Source of the DNA: Fodinisporobacter ferrooxydans | Lineage (GTDB): Bacteria > Bacillota > Bacilli > Tumebacillales > MYW30-H2 | Direction of reading: 5' to 3' | DNA length: 64,000 bases | Assembly: GCF_022818495.1 (NCBI RefSeq) | Contig: NZ_CP089291.1 | Span: forward strand, 3,613,501 to 3,677,500 | Part shown: piece after piece, positions 42,789-50,331 of the stretch | Layout: every line of letters starts with the position of its first letter | Position numbering within the stretch: position 1 is the first letter of the stretch | Position numbers and translations under genes: made by a program | The notes under the pieces: generated by a model | What the model was told of the DNA's origin: nothing | Databases searched by the model: none | What the model saw: only the letters and a program-made list of their open reading frames with translations

Positions 42789-43469
42789 ATGAGCAATCTG
42801 CAAACTCTTCTGGGAAAACTGGTCGATGTAGAGATATCGGGAAACAATTGTTTTCAAGGAATTTTAATCGATTATGGGTTGGATATTCTCACGGTTTATA
42901 ATAAACGCTTTTTGTATATCCCCATCGTACACATCCAACAGATAAAATTAAGCCAATGGAAAGGAACGGAGTTGGATCCGATCGGCGAGTTGCCAATCAA
43001 GGAAGAATCCGAAAAAGAATCCGAAACGATTTCTTTTCGCAAAATATTGAATCATGCCAAAGGGAGCTTTATTGAAATTTATGTGACTGGAAATAAGACA
43101 TTGCATGGGTATCTGACGAGTATCATGAATGATTACTTTGTTTTCCACTCCCCCGTATATAAAACCGTATACGTTTCCATGAACCATTTAAAATGGCTGA
43201 TTCCCTACTCTGCCAACGATACACCATACCAACTGAATCATGATACGATACCATTCCATCCTGCCAACGTTTCATTGGCACGCACATTTCGGGACCAGTG
43301 CAAGAAAATGGAAGGTAAGCTGGCCGTTTTTGATCTGGGCGACCATCCCAATAAGATTGGACTTTTAAAACAAGTAAATGTTGACAACAACTTGTTGGAA
43401 TTGGTCGTTGCAAATGGTGAACAAGTACATTGGAATCTGCAGCATTTAAAAACACTGTTTATTCCTTAA
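42789..43469 (+). CDS. CotB-like spore coat protein 1
   Basis: 226 residues built of three Sm-like beta-barrel repeats. They appear as LLGKLVDVEISGNNCFQGILIDYGLDILTVYNKRFLYIPIVHIQQI, then KGSFIEIYVTGNKTLHGYLTSIMNDYFVFHS, then MEGKLAVFDLGDHPNKIGLLKQVNVDNN. The scheme of a short SH3/Sm barrel with a HIQ/HLK ending matches the N-terminal repeats of B. subtilis CotB. It lacks the Ser/Lys-rich tail. It lies beside the CotH cluster. AAAGGAA precedes the ATG. Confidence 0.7.
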   Translation: MSNLQTLLGKLVDVEISGNNCFQGILIDYGLDILTVYNKRFLYIPIVHIQQIKLSQWKGTELDPIGELPIKEESEKESETISFRKILNHAKGSFIEIYVTGNKTLHGYLTSIMNDYFVFHSPVYKTVYVSMNHLKWLIPYSANDTPYQLNHDTIPFHPANVSLARTFRDQCKKMEGKLAVFDLGDHPNKIGLLKQVNVDNNLLELVVANGEQVHWNLQHLKTLFIP

Positions 43470-43524
43470 CGTTAGCAATAAATTAATGACAGCAACAAGT
43501 TCCGCCACATGCAATGCTGCATGA

Positions 43525-43565
43525 AAAAGCCATTTCCTGCGTACTGCTTTTCGGGAATGGCTTTT
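43525..43565. terminator. Bidirectional terminator between convergent coat genes
   Basis: AAAAGCCATT (43525-43534) pairs with AATGGCTTTT (43556-43565). A and T tracts on both sides allow use from either direction, and the two coat genes converge here. Confidence 0.75.
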
Positions 43566-43610
43566 ACTTGGAATTCCTTTCTAATATTCAGAGTTTTTAT
43601 TAAAAATTCT

Positions 43611-44522
43611 TTATCTATATTTTTTTTGAAATGTTTTGTTGTCAATGACTAAGGAAGGGTATTTTGCTGAATGATTTTTCGACCAAAACATCGTACTGTC
43701 ACTGTACATCTGCTTGCCTGGAAAATGCCTGCTTGGAATATATGGATCCGGTTGTTTTTTGATTCGTCTGCGTTTCATTTTGTGTTTGGAACCGAATAAG
43801 AGCAACGGAACCATTCCGGAGTTTTCGCAGCTTAATTCGCAATTCTCGTCAAAATATTCGATTCGTTCAAAAGAAGATTTGCTTTCATCATAAGAAGATT
43901 TGCTTTCATCATAGACTGTTTTTCGGACGGGAGTATTGTTTCTGTCGTCAGTAGCCAATTCAATGGAATCTCCTTCGCCATTTGCTGAAGTGAATTCCGC
44001 ACTGCCCGATTTTTCTTTCTTCGCGGTTCCTGAAGTTCCTGAAGTTCCTGAAGTTCCTGAAGTTCCTGAAGGATCTGAAAGTTGAGTCGTCGCAGTTGTT
44101 TTGGAAGATGAAGCGATTCTAAAGATGGGAGCGACATTTTTGACTTGCTCTTTGGGAAAGTGGATGATTTCCTTCATATTCAGAATCAGACTGATAGAAT
44201 TGTCAGTAATGCCATGCAAAACACCCAGTTTTGAATCTTTTCCATGCTCGATTTGCACGAACATCTGGAGCATTGTTGAAAGCAGCTCAAAAAATGTTTC
44301 AGGCAGATTCATTTCAGGAATCGGGACAATTTTCGGAAGTTCTGTTATGTTTGTGATAATCGATTTGATTTGTGAATACGGATAATGAATGAGTGTATTA
44401 TCCTTTGTCAACAGACTCGCATAATCTGACTGCACATTTACAAGAACGCCATTCATCCCTATCTCATCTGTTTGTGCAATTTGAACGACCGTGTTTAAGA
44501 ATGGTTCTAATAATTGTTTCAC
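43611..44522 (-). CDS. CotB-like spore coat protein 2
   Basis: 303 residues. Two Sm-like repeats in the first 135 residues (MNGVLVNVQSDYASLLTKDNTLIHYPYSQIKSI and LGVLHGITDNSISLILNMKEIIHFPKEQVKNV) match CotB N-terminal modules. The tail is low complexity: five tandem GTS-type triplets, a repeated YDESKSS, and a basic end (KMKRRRIKKQPDPYIPSRHFPGKQ). Such Ser/Lys-rich tails are CotH phosphorylation targets in B. subtilis. It follows the next coat gene by 28 bases in one operon. Confidence 0.78.
   Translation of the reverse strand: MKQLLEPFLNTVVQIAQTDEIGMNGVLVNVQSDYASLLTKDNTLIHYPYSQIKSIITNITELPKIVPIPEMNLPETFFELLSTMLQMFVQIEHGKDSKLGVLHGITDNSISLILNMKEIIHFPKEQVKNVAPIFRIASSSKTTATTQLSDPSGTSGTSGTSGTSGTAKKEKSGSAEFTSANGEGDSIELATDDRNNTPVRKTVYDESKSSYDESKSSFERIEYFDENCELSCENSGMVPLLLFGSKHKMKRRRIKKQPDPYIPSRHFPGKQMYSDSTMFWSKNHSAKYPSLVIDNKTFQKKYR
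44026..44070. repeat. Five tandem 9-base repeats (GTTCCTGAA)
   Basis: Five exact copies of GTTCCTGAA inside the minus-strand coat gene. They encode repeated Ser-Gly-Thr in the linker. Copy-number change by slippage is likely between strains. Confidence 0.9.
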
Positions 44523-44550
44523 ATTCTCAACCCTCTTACCATTCTATTTT

Positions 44551-45105
44551 TCATTGGGGTTTCTTTTGATCGTTATTCCCTTTTACTTGTTCTTGCTTTT
44601 TTTCATCCGCTTTCTTATCTTCCTGTTTCTGATACAAGACTGTTACACTTTTGATATGCTGTATCGGCATGTGTACAAAATCTTTCATGGCATGGATCAG
44701 GGTAACAGACTCGGAGCCGGCAACGGAGCGTATATCTGTCACTACTCCATCAAGCGCTTCTCCTCCTTGGTTTACACGAACCAACCGGTTTTGCAAATTC
44801 GTCAACAGTTCTACAAAGCTTGCCGCTTCAATGATCGGCGGCTGGGGTTCGATCGGTACAGGCGTGTATGGAGGATTAGGATTGTATACGGGTGCAGGAA
44901 CCTGTGTCATTTGAATTTCTTCCATAATGGGTTCTGCCAATGTTTTCACATGCAGTGTATACACATACGTAATTTCTCCGTTTTCTTTTTCAAGGGTGAG
45001 AAAGTCTCCTTGAATTTTGAGCAGCTTCCCCACAATTTTATTCGGTCCTCCGCGCTCAATCTGTACCATTTTCCCAATCGAATTATTTAAAAAACTGAAA
45101 TCCAT
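44551..45105 (-). CDS. CotB-like spore coat protein 3
   Basis: 184 residues. MDFSFLNNSIGKMVQIERGGPNKIVGKLLKIQGDFLTLEKENGEITYVYTLHVKTL has the RGGPxxxxGKL motif and length of B. subtilis CotB repeats, and NRLVRVNQGGEALDGVVTDIRSVAGSESVTLIHAMKDFVHMPIQHIKSVTVL is a second repeat. A Pro-rich linker joins them, and a basic Lys/Glu-rich tail closes the protein. GGAGGG precedes the ATG. It heads a two-gene operon next to CotH. Confidence 0.8.
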   Translation of the reverse strand: MDFSFLNNSIGKMVQIERGGPNKIVGKLLKIQGDFLTLEKENGEITYVYTLHVKTLAEPIMEEIQMTQVPAPVYNPNPPYTPVPIEPQPPIIEAASFVELLTNLQNRLVRVNQGGEALDGVVTDIRSVAGSESVTLIHAMKDFVHMPIQHIKSVTVLYQKQEDKKADEKKQEQVKGNNDQKKPQ

Positions 45106-45240
45106 TTATAACCCTCCTAGGCGTAAATGTGCATTTTCAATATGGCAATTAGCTGAACTGGATACTACACAGTATTCAGGCGCTTCATATACTTGTGTTA
45201 GGTGAATGACCATTTTGCCTAACGAATCCTATGAAAATAT

Positions 45241-46341
45241 TCAATCGCCTAGTTTTGGCAAGTTCTCCCGCAAATAAAGATTGCGCTTGGAAATAAAGGT
45301 TAAAATCACATTGACTTCCGAATCAAATGCCCCGATTTGTTTTCCTCGATATGGATCTGATAAAATATACGGACGAAGAGCATCATGCAAGGACTCAATC
45401 CTATGTTCGAGACATTTTAAAGTAAAATGTGTTTCCAGAACTTCTTCAAGCAGCTTCCGATATTTATGCCGAAACTCCGGTATATCAAGAATACGGGCAG
45501 TAAGTGTATTGTATCCTTCAATCGGCACGTAATCATATTCCATTGGCCTGCCTTTGACATCTCTTCCCCAAGTGGCGTCATAATCCCACGGGATCATTTG
45601 AAATTGACCTGCAGCCTTATTTGCATAGAGTGCGTAATTTTGAATAAAGCCATCAAAGTTTTGCGTACATACCACTCCGGTTAACCAGCGCAAATACAGA
45701 TCCACATCCAGAAACTGCATGATTTCCCTGGCAAAATCCGCACGGGGAATGGTGTTAATGCGATAAATAAATGTACGCAAATACGCATCATCCGTTTCAT
45801 TTCCAAGCTTTCTGGTATATCCATCCAGCAAGGATTTTTTCACTGCATCATCGTCAGGACTCAGCAATGAAAAGTTTGCATCATCATTGGAAGCATAATA
45901 AATGGCTCCTTCCGGCATTCCTCGTTTCTGCAGGAAGCAATCATCGACAGATTCGATCTGCAAATAAAGCCCGAGAATCGAACCGTTCAATTTGAGCAAC
46001 ACATGTTGAGCGGCAGGAGTCAACACACCGATATTTTCAAAAAATTCAAAGGAAAGTTTTGTGCGCATTAAGGATGGATCGTTATACTCCGCATTCCAGT
46101 GCATCTCACGGGCGCCAAAAAGCAATGGGGGATTTTTGCATTCCATCCGAAATGATTTTCTCGGCAAATTCCGCGTATAAGCGCCACGATAGGAAATTTC
46201 GATTTCCTTTTGTTTCTTCCCGATTTTCCATTTTGCAGGAACCGTTTCATCGCTCCATACATCATTTTTTAAAGTTGCCAAATCTTTGGGATGAATAAAC
46301 AAGGAATATGTTCGTACATCATCTTTTTCCGGTGCTGACAT
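45241..46341 (-). CDS. cotH: CotH-family spore coat protein kinase
   Basis: 366 residues. The CotH kinase-like fold is visible as ISYRGAYTRNLPRKSFRMECK, LLKLNGSILGLYLQIESVDD (the Lys/Glu region), TQNFDGFIQNYALYANK and IPWDYDATWGRD, where the Asp residues match catalytic and metal positions of CotH. CotH phosphorylates Ser in CotB and CotG and is needed for outer coat assembly. Its position between CotB-like genes and a divergent GSK-repeat protein gives obvious substrates. The ATG at 46341 follows GGAGAGGTGA. A near-perfect sigma-K promoter lies upstream. Confidence 0.9.
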   Translation of the reverse strand: MSAPEKDDVRTYSLFIHPKDLATLKNDVWSDETVPAKWKIGKKQKEIEISYRGAYTRNLPRKSFRMECKNPPLLFGAREMHWNAEYNDPSLMRTKLSFEFFENIGVLTPAAQHVLLKLNGSILGLYLQIESVDDCFLQKRGMPEGAIYYASNDDANFSLLSPDDDAVKKSLLDGYTRKLGNETDDAYLRTFIYRINTIPRADFAREIMQFLDVDLYLRWLTGVVCTQNFDGFIQNYALYANKAAGQFQMIPWDYDATWGRDVKGRPMEYDYVPIEGYNTLTARILDIPEFRHKYRKLLEEVLETHFTLKCLEHRIESLHDALRPYILSDPYRGKQIGAFDSEVNVILTFISKRNLYLRENLPKLGD

Positions 46342-46371
46342 AAGTCTCACCTCTCCATACATTCCTTTTGT

Positions 46372-46398
46372 TATGCTATGTCATGCTGTTCGTATGGT
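46372..46398 (-). promoter_or_regulatory. Sigma-K-type promoter of cotH
   Basis: On the minus strand AC, 16 bases, then CATAGCATA, which fits the sigma-K consensus (AC...CATANNNTA). It lies about 30 bases before the cotH start and implies late mother-cell expression. Confidence 0.6.
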
Positions 46399-46454
46399 TT
46401 ACACCGGACACTTGCTTATTTTTAAAGGAAATCATGCAAAATCACAGCTTTCGG

Positions 46455-46463
46455 CATAAAATA
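46455..46463 (+). promoter_or_regulatory. Sigma-K-type -10 of the GSK-repeat gene
   Basis: CATAAAATA preceded by G matches the sigma-K -10 (CATANNNTA), 54 bases before the GSK-repeat start. The -35 AC is not well placed, so the site is weaker than that of cotH. Confidence 0.4.
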
Positions 46464-46517
46464 CTATACCCTTAAACGATGTATATAGAAGGGATAGGAA
46501 TGGAAAGGTGATAAAAC

Positions 46518-47000
46518 ATGAGCGTTTTAACTGAACCTAATATGCAGGAGTTAGTGGAACAGGCGATTGAATCTGGACTTGGCGAATTTTTAATACAAAA
46601 CCCGGTGGAACTAAAGGGCAAGGGTTCCAAAGGCTCCAAAGGCTCCAAAGGTTCCAAAGGTTCTAAAGGTTCTAAAGGTTCTAAAGGTTCCAAAGGTTCC
46701 AAAGGTTCCAAAGGTTCCAAAGGTTTCAAAGGCTCCAAAGGCTCCAAAGGCTCCAAAGGCTCAAAAGCCTCTAAAGGCTCAAAAGGCTCAAAAGGCTCAA
46801 AAGGCTCAAAAGGCTCTAAAGGCTCTAAAGGCTCTAAAGGCTCTAAAGGCTCTAAAGGCTCTAAAGGCTCAAAAGGCTCAAAAGGCTCAAAAGGCTCAAA
46901 AGGCTCAAAAGGCTCTAAAGGCTCAAAAGGCTCAAAAGGCTCAAAAGGCTCTAAAGGCTCCAAAAGTCATAAAAGTTCTAAGAGTCGCAAGGGTCATTAG
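46518..47000 (+). CDS. Gly-Ser-Lys repeat protein, probable CotG-like coat protein
   Basis: 160 residues. A 35-residue N-terminal region (SVLTEPNMQELVEQAIESGLGEFLIQNPVELKGK) looks helical. Then 38 tandem GSK triplets follow (one GFK, one ASK), and a basic tail SHKSSKSRKGH. One Ser and one Lys every three residues makes a highly positive chain with a dense row of phosphorylation sites, as in CotG, though the repeat unit differs. It is divergent from cotH, which should phosphorylate it. GGAAAGGTGA precedes the ATG. The reverse-strand open frame here is only the mirror of the repeat. Confidence 0.8.
   Translation: MSVLTEPNMQELVEQAIESGLGEFLIQNPVELKGKGSKGSKGSKGSKGSKGSKGSKGSKGSKGSKGSKGFKGSKGSKGSKGSKASKGSKGSKGSKGSKGSKGSKGSKGSKGSKGSKGSKGSKGSKGSKGSKGSKGSKGSKGSKGSKGSKSHKSSKSRKGH
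46623..46964. repeat. 38 tandem 9-base repeats (GGYTCNAAA)
   Basis: Uninterrupted 9-base units encode Gly-Ser-Lys. Third bases vary in blocks (TCC, TCT, TCA), which shows local duplication of groups of units by slippage. Copy number should differ among strains. Confidence 0.95.
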
Positions 47001-47040
47001 GTTGTCAAAAATTAACGATCTCGGTTCGAACAACATGCGA

Positions 47041-47071
47041 AAAACGGGATTGCACATAGCTTTCCCGTTTT
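47041..47071. terminator. Bidirectional terminator
   Basis: AAAACGGGA (47041-47049) pairs with TCCCGTTTT (47063-47071). It separates the converging GSK-repeat and topoisomerase genes. Confidence 0.75.
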
Positions 47072-49316
47072 ATGAAAACTTCAGAGTCAATCGTTCCTTT
47101 TCCAACGCAATATATGCTTCAAAATCTTTATTTTTGGCGTTTGAATGAAGTTTTACTTTTTTGGCTGTTTGCCCCTTTGCAATCAACTGCTTGGCCTCTG
47201 TCAGGGTAATTTTCTTCTTCCCGAATTTCTCAATCGCATTTTTCCAAATGGCGAATTTGCATCCGGACTGATATTCTGAACAACCGTACGCTTTTTCGTA
47301 TTCAAGAATCTTGCCTTTTTTGCAGGCAGGGCAGATTCCTAATTCTTTTCTCCCGCCGGAAACGCCAGGTTTTATTTTTTTTGTCGACAATCCGGGTTTT
47401 GCAGCCGTTTGCTTGCGCTCGCCGGAGTTCAATTTGACTCCTGCAGAAGTTTGAACTTGCGACACCATTGTTTGAATCACTGCTTGCATCTCTTTCATGA
47501 ACTGCTGGTATGAGCGTTTTCCCTGCTCAATTTCTCCTAGTTTCATTTCCCACTCAGCCGTCATTTGTGGAGATTTCAAGATCTCTACTGGTAAAACCTC
47601 GAAAAGCGCCATGCCTTTTTCAGGCGTTGGTCGAAGCAATTTTTTCTCTTCTTTTACATATCCCCGTTTTTTTAATTCGTCAATGATTCCCGCACGTGTT
47701 GCGACAGTTCCAATTCCTTCAACTTCTTTGAGAATATCCTTTGCATCTTGATCTTCTACAAACTTTCCCGCATTTGCCATTGCTTTGACAAGTTCTGTCG
47801 AGTCATAGCGCTTGGGTGGTTGGGTTTGCTTTGCCATCAGTTTCGCATCTTTGCCATTCACCGTTTCCTGACGTGAAACAAGAGGAAGAATTTTTGCGTT
47901 TGGTGTGCCTTCTACTTCCCGCCATCCGATCTGTTTTACGGTTTTTCCGTTTGCAGCAAACGTCTCTCCCTCTACGATCGTAACGACATTTGTGATTTCC
48001 CAGATACAGGGCGGAAAAAAGGCTGCGACAAAGCGTTTTACAATCAATTCGTACACATGTTTCTCTTCCGGAGAAAGTTTTTCCAGATGCGGCGTTTTGG
48101 CTGTTGGCAGGATCGCTTCGTGATCGGTTGTCTTGGAATCATCAATGAACGTTTTTGCCATAACCCAATTGTTTTGCAACGCTTTTTGCGCAAAAGGATA
48201 AATGGATTGCAGCGCCTGCAATCGAGTGGTCACCGTTTTTCCTGTTCCGCTGGCAATGTATCGGCTTGCTGTGCGGGGGTATGTAATCAGTTTGTGTTCG
48301 TCATAGAGGGCTTGGGCATATTTCAACGTATTGGACGCAGAATATCCGAATATTTTTCCCGCCGTCCGCTGCAATTCCGTTAAATCGAAAAGTTTGGGAT
48401 TTCCCTCCTTCTCTTCTTTTGTGGAAAGAGACGTGATTGTCCCTGGCTTTCCCTGGACTTTTTGAAGTATCACGTTTCCTTCGTGCTCTGTTTTAAATCG
48501 TTCTTGTTTTTCTCCGTTCCTTTCTTTAAACCAGGCACTTTCATATGTGCCTTTTTTTGCCTCAAACGTAACGGTTAGCGTCCAGTAGTTTTCAGGCTTA
48601 AAGTTGAGTATTTCCAGTTCTCGTTGCACCAAAATGGCAAGTGTTGGCGTTTGCACGCGACCGATACTTAAAACATTTTTATAGCCCCCAAACCGAATCG
48701 TCATGGCGCGGGTTATATTCATCCCCACCAAGTAATCGGCTTCGGCACGGGATTTTGCCGCACTGGCCAAATTATCGTATGCTTTGCCGCTTTTACGATC
48801 CAGGTAAGCTTTACGAAGCCCATCTTCCGTTTGGTCTTTGATCCACATTCGCTCAAACGGCTTTTTGCACCGAATGTAGTTGTAAATGGTTCGAAAAATA
48901 TGTTCACCTTCCCGCCCGGCATCCGTAGCGACAATAATTTTCTCGGTTTTCGGATCATTGCATAACTTTTTCAGCGTATCCAGCTGTTTTTTGTTATTTG
49001 CGTACGTAGCTCCACCTGTAATTTTTAAGGGGATGTTCTCAATATGAAACGGCAGTGTCTCCATTTTCCAGGATTTTAACGATGGATTCACTTCATCCGG
49101 TTCCCTTAAAGTGAGAAGATGGCCAAATGCATATGTCACAATATGCTTTTTTCCTTTAAAGTAGCCATCTTTCCTTGCTCCTTTAATCAAACGGTCATAT
49201 TTGGGATTTGTCATATGATCCGTTTTCAAAATCTCCCCATTTGGGAGTTCGATTTCCCCTAACATCGCAGCGATACCAGTCGCCACACTCGGTTTCTCCG
49301 CAAGAATGACGAACAC
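47070..49316 (-). CDS. topB: DNA topoisomerase III (type IA)
   Basis: 748 residues. The TOPRIM domain opens with FVILAEKPSVATGIAAMLG and continues to IVATDAGREGEHIFR. The active-site Tyr lies in HKLITYPRTASRYI. The Cys-rich end GICPACKKGKILEYEKAYGCSEYQSGCKFAIWK is a zinc-ribbon-like DNA-binding module. It relaxes and decatenates DNA through a 5' phosphotyrosine. The GTG at 49316 follows GGAGGTG and gives the usual N-terminus; the longer frame only adds seven residues containing that ribosome site. Confidence 0.93.
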   Translation of the reverse strand: MFVILAEKPSVATGIAAMLGEIELPNGEILKTDHMTNPKYDRLIKGARKDGYFKGKKHIVTYAFGHLLTLREPDEVNPSLKSWKMETLPFHIENIPLKITGGATYANNKKQLDTLKKLCNDPKTEKIIVATDAGREGEHIFRTIYNYIRCKKPFERMWIKDQTEDGLRKAYLDRKSGKAYDNLASAAKSRAEADYLVGMNITRAMTIRFGGYKNVLSIGRVQTPTLAILVQRELEILNFKPENYWTLTVTFEAKKGTYESAWFKERNGEKQERFKTEHEGNVILQKVQGKPGTITSLSTKEEKEGNPKLFDLTELQRTAGKIFGYSASNTLKYAQALYDEHKLITYPRTASRYIASGTGKTVTTRLQALQSIYPFAQKALQNNWVMAKTFIDDSKTTDHEAILPTAKTPHLEKLSPEEKHVYELIVKRFVAAFFPPCIWEITNVVTIVEGETFAANGKTVKQIGWREVEGTPNAKILPLVSRQETVNGKDAKLMAKQTQPPKRYDSTELVKAMANAGKFVEDQDAKDILKEVEGIGTVATRAGIIDELKKRGYVKEEKKLLRPTPEKGMALFEVLPVEILKSPQMTAEWEMKLGEIEQGKRSYQQFMKEMQAVIQTMVSQVQTSAGVKLNSGERKQTAAKPGLSTKKIKPGVSGGRKELGICPACKKGKILEYEKAYGCSEYQSGCKFAIWKNAIEKFGKKKITLTEAKQLIAKGQTAKKVKLHSNAKNKDFEAYIALEKERLTLKFS

Positions 49317-49337
49317 CGAATTCGCACCTCCATGCAC

Positions 49338-49674
49338 GATACGTGTATCAAATGAACCGCGTCTCTTTGATTTTTTTATACCAGTTCAAGATATCACAGG
49401 AACTCACAATGTTGTATATCTATATCAAGATTTTATATAGAAAAGTTAGTAAATAAGAGGGATCTTATAGAATCAATGCTGTAAGCGCTTGAATTTGATG
49501 CTAAATCATTTATTCACAAAAATTTCACATATAGAAACAGTTGTTTCATTTGGTTTTCTATTTTAAAATACTCGTTAAAACATAATGCATCCGGATCTTT
49601 TCAAACGTATATTGATTGTAAAGAGAAATGCGGCTGAAAAAGTCGCACAACAAATAGGAATAGGGGTGCTGAAG
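49338..49674. other. Intergenic region with weak cre-like site
   Basis: AT-rich region between topB and the small membrane protein gene. TGTAAGCGCTTGAA at 49480-49493 is one base away from a CcpA cre site. Nothing else is clear. Confidence 0.35.
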
Positions 49675-49809
49675 ATGAAACATGTGATTTCTTTTAGTAA
49701 AGGTATGATTCTTGCTGCGATTGCTCTTCCATTGTTGCCGATCCTTGTCGTTAACAGTTACATTGATTTCGATACATTAAGCCAAATGATTGCTCAGTTC
49801 TTGTCATAA
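49675..49809 (+). CDS. Small single-pass membrane protein
   Basis: 44 residues: MKHVISFSKGMILAAIALPLLPILVVNSYIDFDTLSQMIAQFLS. One membrane helix (about 10-28) and a short hydrophilic tail. AGGGGTG precedes the ATG, and a strong terminator follows at once, so the short gene looks real. A longer open frame from 49585 has no ribosome site. I do not recognise a family. Confidence 0.6.
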   Translation: MKHVISFSKGMILAAIALPLLPILVVNSYIDFDTLSQMIAQFLS

Positions 49810-49838
49810 AAAGAAACTCGTTCGAGTTTCTTTTTTTT
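49810..49838. terminator. Strong terminator
   Basis: AAAGAAACTCG (49810-49820) pairs with CGAGTTTCTTT (49823-49833) and is followed by T8. It ends the small membrane protein gene and can also end the opposite small gene. Confidence 0.85.
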
Positions 49839-49848
49839 TACTATTTTT

Positions 49849-50049
49849 CTATTCATGAAAAGCCTTTTGCAAAAGTTGTTCGAATGTTTCTTGATCCATT
49901 AGGCTCTGGAGTTTCGAAGTATAATTCCAAAGCAAGCGCCGATACTCATTGTCTGAAATGGATCCTTCTTCCATTAATTCTCTCAAACGTTTTATGGAAA
50001 ATATAATTTTTGCTTCCAGTTCCGGACTCAACGAAATTCCTTCTCTCAA
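49849..50049 (-). CDS. Small helical hypothetical protein
   Basis: 66 residues, MREGISLSPELEAKIIFSIKRLRELMEEGSISDNEYRRLLWNYTSKLQSLMDQETFEQLLQKAFHE. It appears fully helical, with heptad-like spacing of hydrophobic residues. No known domain is evident. It faces the small membrane protein across a shared terminator. Confidence 0.5.
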   Translation of the reverse strand: MREGISLSPELEAKIIFSIKRLRELMEEGSISDNEYRRLLWNYTSKLQSLMDQETFEQLLQKAFHE

Positions 50050-50119
50050 TCCATGATGGATACACTTGGATCACGTATATAAGCACATAATATATTTTAT
50101 GTTAACTAATCAAGAATCC

Positions 50120-50137
50120 AGACGTATAAATACGTCT
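50120..50137. promoter_or_regulatory. 18-base palindrome, possible operator
   Basis: AGACGTAT and ATACGTCT face each other across AA, in the region between the small leftward gene and the histidine kinase. It looks like a regulator binding site, but the regulator is unknown. Confidence 0.4.
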
Positions 50138-50331
50138 AATCCACCGGCTTTGGAAATATTCATTAATATAACCAATTTTCCTCATTTTTTCACCCCTATT
50201 TTTGAACCAGCCGTTCGGGACACTCCAAAAAATTTCTCTTCAAACTTTGCATACAAATTGTTACAATATAGAATTGTGATCTTTACACACATGTATTAAA
50301 AATTTCTCGGGAAGTTTGAAGGAGATTCTTC

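Noticed and set aside
46472-46963. Minus-strand open frame of about 163 codons rich in EPLEPFEP repeats
   Set aside because: It is the exact mirror of the GSK repeat array; a 9-base repeat without stops leaves open frames on both strands. It lacks a ribosome site.
46518-47000. Collagen-like exosporium protein
   Set aside because: The triplets are Gly-Ser-Lys throughout, without the Pro or Thr of collagen-like GXY repeats, and no exosporium leader or C-terminal trimer domain is visible.
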